Shown here: in pieces, positions 5,854 through 7,161 of the stretch | How positions within the stretch are numbered: position 1 is the first letter of the stretch | Layout: every line of letters begins with the position of its first letter | From: Candidatus Iainarchaeum sp. | Lineage (GTDB): Archaea; Iainarchaeota; Iainarchaeia; Iainarchaeales; JAXPJC01 | Assembly: GCA_018304445.1 (NCBI GenBank) | Contig: JAGVWD010000033.1 | Span: 1 to 7,161 of the forward strand | DNA: 7,161 bases | Direction of reading: 5' to 3' | Made by a program: the position numbers and the translations under genes | Notes under the pieces: model-generated | What the model was told of the DNA's origin: nothing | The model's database searches: none | What the model saw: only the letters and a program-made list of their open reading frames with translations

Positions 5854-7128
5854 ATGCCAACCTCAAAAACGTTTTACCTTGAAACTTACGGCTGCGCGTT
5901 CAACAAATCCGATTCTGAAATATTGCTGGGGTTCCTTAAGCAGCACAATTTTTCCACTGTCCCGCTGAAAAAGGCGCGCTGCATAATAATCAATTCCTGC
6001 GCCGTAAAGGAGCCCACTGAAAAAAGGATGCTCTGGCGCATTGGCGAACTGGACAAAATTGCGGAAAAAAGCGGCGCAAAGCTGGTTGTTTATGGGTGTT
6101 TGCCAAAAATAAATGCAAAAGCAATAGCTGAAATTTCAGGGAAAATAATCCAAATCGGGCCGGATCTGGGGGGGCTTGCGGATTATTTCCATCTGAATCC
6201 CGCGCAGAATGAGCTGGAAATCCCCGAGCAGCGCGCAAACAAATTCATTTCCATAATTCCAATATGCAAGGGCTGCCTGCAGAACTGCGCATACTGCTGC
6301 ACTAAATTTGCCCGCGGAAAACTGAAAAGCCAGGATATTTTGGCAATAAACAAGCGCTTCCGCAATGCAGTAAGGCGCACAAAAGAAATATGGCTCACAG
6401 CGCAGGATTGCGCGGCCTATGGCTTTGACATAAAAACAAACCTTGCGGAATTATTGGAGGTTTTATTGCAAAACAAGGGCGGCTACAGGATAAGGATTGG
6501 GATGATGAATCCCCGGCATCTCATGAAAATTTATGATGAGTTCATTGCGCAGTTTGCTTCTCCGCGCATATACAAGTTCCTTCACATCCCACTGCAATCC
6601 GGCTCCGATAGAATATTAAAATTAATGGGAAGGGGCTACAGCGCAAATGATTTTATGAAATTGGCAAAGAACTTGAAAAGGGAATTCCCAGAACTTGCAT
6701 TAAACACAGACATTATTGTGGGCTTCCCATCAGAAACTGAACAGGATTTCAGAAAAACAATCGGAATAATAAAGCGCATAAGGCCTGACATTGTGAACAT
6801 TTCAAAATTCGGCGCAAGGCCCGGAACAAGGGCAAAGGAAATGGAACTGCAAGTTGATGGCGCAATAATAAATAGGCGCTCAGCGCTGCTGAGCGGAATA
6901 TGCAGGGAAATCGGGCTTGAAACTAACAGGGAAATGATTGGAAAAAAAGCCCGGGTCCTGGTTTCAGGAAAGGGCTCAAAATCCGGCTTTATAGGCAGGG
7001 CGGAAAACTACAAGCCGGTTCTGCTGCGCAAAAACCTGCTTGGGAAGTTTGTCAATGTGAAAATAACTGGCGCAAAGCAGAACTATCTGGAGTGCGAACT
7101 GCAGAAAAGTTCTCTAACAAATAGTTAA
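5854..7128 (+). CDS. tRNA threonylcarbamoyladenosine methylthiotransferase, archaeal e-MtaB/CDKAL1-like radical SAM enzyme
   Basis: Predicted to add a methylthio group to t6A at position 37 of ANN-decoding tRNAs, giving ms2t6A, using two [4Fe-4S] clusters and S-adenosylmethionine. The 424 residues match the family length and domain order. The N-terminal methylthiotransferase domain has its three cluster cysteines: Cys14 in ETYGCAFNKSDSE, Cys49 in INSCAVKEPTEKR and Cys82 in YGCLPK. The radical SAM domain has CLQNCAYC (141-148, Cys141/145/148), followed by TKFARGKLKS, which is typical of the archaeal/eukaryotic subgroup. Later conserved segments are GMMNPRHL (216-223), HIPLQSGSDRIL (244-255) and DIIVGFPSET (286-295). 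A C-terminal TRAM-like tRNA-binding domain covers about 361-416. Extra cysteines at 138 and 149 flank the radical SAM motif. The start is set by the AGGAG upstream and the MPTSKTFYLETYGC beginning. MiaB is less likely given the ARGKL segment. Confidence 0.93.
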   Translation: MPTSKTFYLETYGCAFNKSDSEILLGFLKQHNFSTVPLKKARCIIINSCAVKEPTEKRMLWRIGELDKIAEKSGAKLVVYGCLPKINAKAIAEISGKIIQIGPDLGGLADYFHLNPAQNELEIPEQRANKFISIIPICKGCLQNCAYCCTKFARGKLKSQDILAINKRFRNAVRRTKEIWLTAQDCAAYGFDIKTNLAELLEVLLQNKGGYRIRIGMMNPRHLMKIYDEFIAQFASPRIYKFLHIPLQSGSDRILKLMGRGYSANDFMKLAKNLKREFPELALNTDIIVGFPSETEQDFRKTIGIIKRIRPDIVNISKFGARPGTRAKEMELQVDGAIINRRSALLSGICREIGLETNREMIGKKARVLVSGKGSKSGFIGRAENYKPVLLRKNLLGKFVNVKITGAKQNYLECELQKSSLTNS

Positions 7129-7161
7129 GCTTAAGAATATCCAACACCTTTATTGTAATGT

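Noticed and set aside
7129..7161. Possible promoter or terminator after the methylthiotransferase gene
   Set aside because: Only 33 bases remain in the window. There is no clear hairpin, T-run or TATA/start-codon spacing that can be judged.

Overview
The window is archaeal. The evidence is an archaeal-type threonyl-tRNA synthetase with its own N-terminal editing domain, an Nre DNA-repair protein, the small subunit of replication factor C, an archaeal e-MtaB-like tRNA methylthiotransferase, and promoters of the BRE/TATA type with little or no 5' leader. Genes are packed tightly and overlap at their ends. A streamlined or DPANN-like lineage would fit, but the sequence alone does not fix the phylum.

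Layout. thrS runs leftward off the left edge (1-1265, N-terminal two thirds). Divergent from it is nre (1313-2557), whose 3' end has been replaced. From about 2369 to 3788 lies a foreign, AT-richer block. It holds the last ~46 codons of the present nre and, tail-to-tail with them, a leftward gene for a LAGLIDADG homing endonuclease (2537-3733). Just beyond the block, 3789-3887 still encodes the displaced original C-terminus of Nre, including a PCNA-interacting (PIP) box. Its stop codon overlaps the stop of the next leftward gene. That next pair is a basic hypothetical protein (3884-4354) and rfcS (4356-5324), apparently one transcription unit. A short divergent promoter with a perfect 17-bp palindrome separates rfcS from a rightward pair: a four-helix membrane protein (5385-5804) and the methylthiotransferase (5854-7128).

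The main discovery is the nre locus. A homing endonuclease gene appears to have entered the 3' part of nre carrying a substitute 3' end. The host protein stays full length while the original tail is stranded 1.2 kb downstream. This is neither an intein nor an in-frame intron: the nuclease is on the opposite strand. It resembles the way prophage e14 mends E. coli icd, but here the mobile unit is a homing endonuclease gene with no visible integrase.

Functionally, nre and rfcS both connect to the sliding clamp PCNA: RFC loads it, and Nre binds it through its C-terminal PIP box. The tail swap alters exactly that box. thrS and the methylthiotransferase belong to tRNA charging and tRNA modification and are unrelated to the insertion. 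No RNA gene, CRISPR array or transposase was seen, and no stretch over 300 bases lacks a gene.
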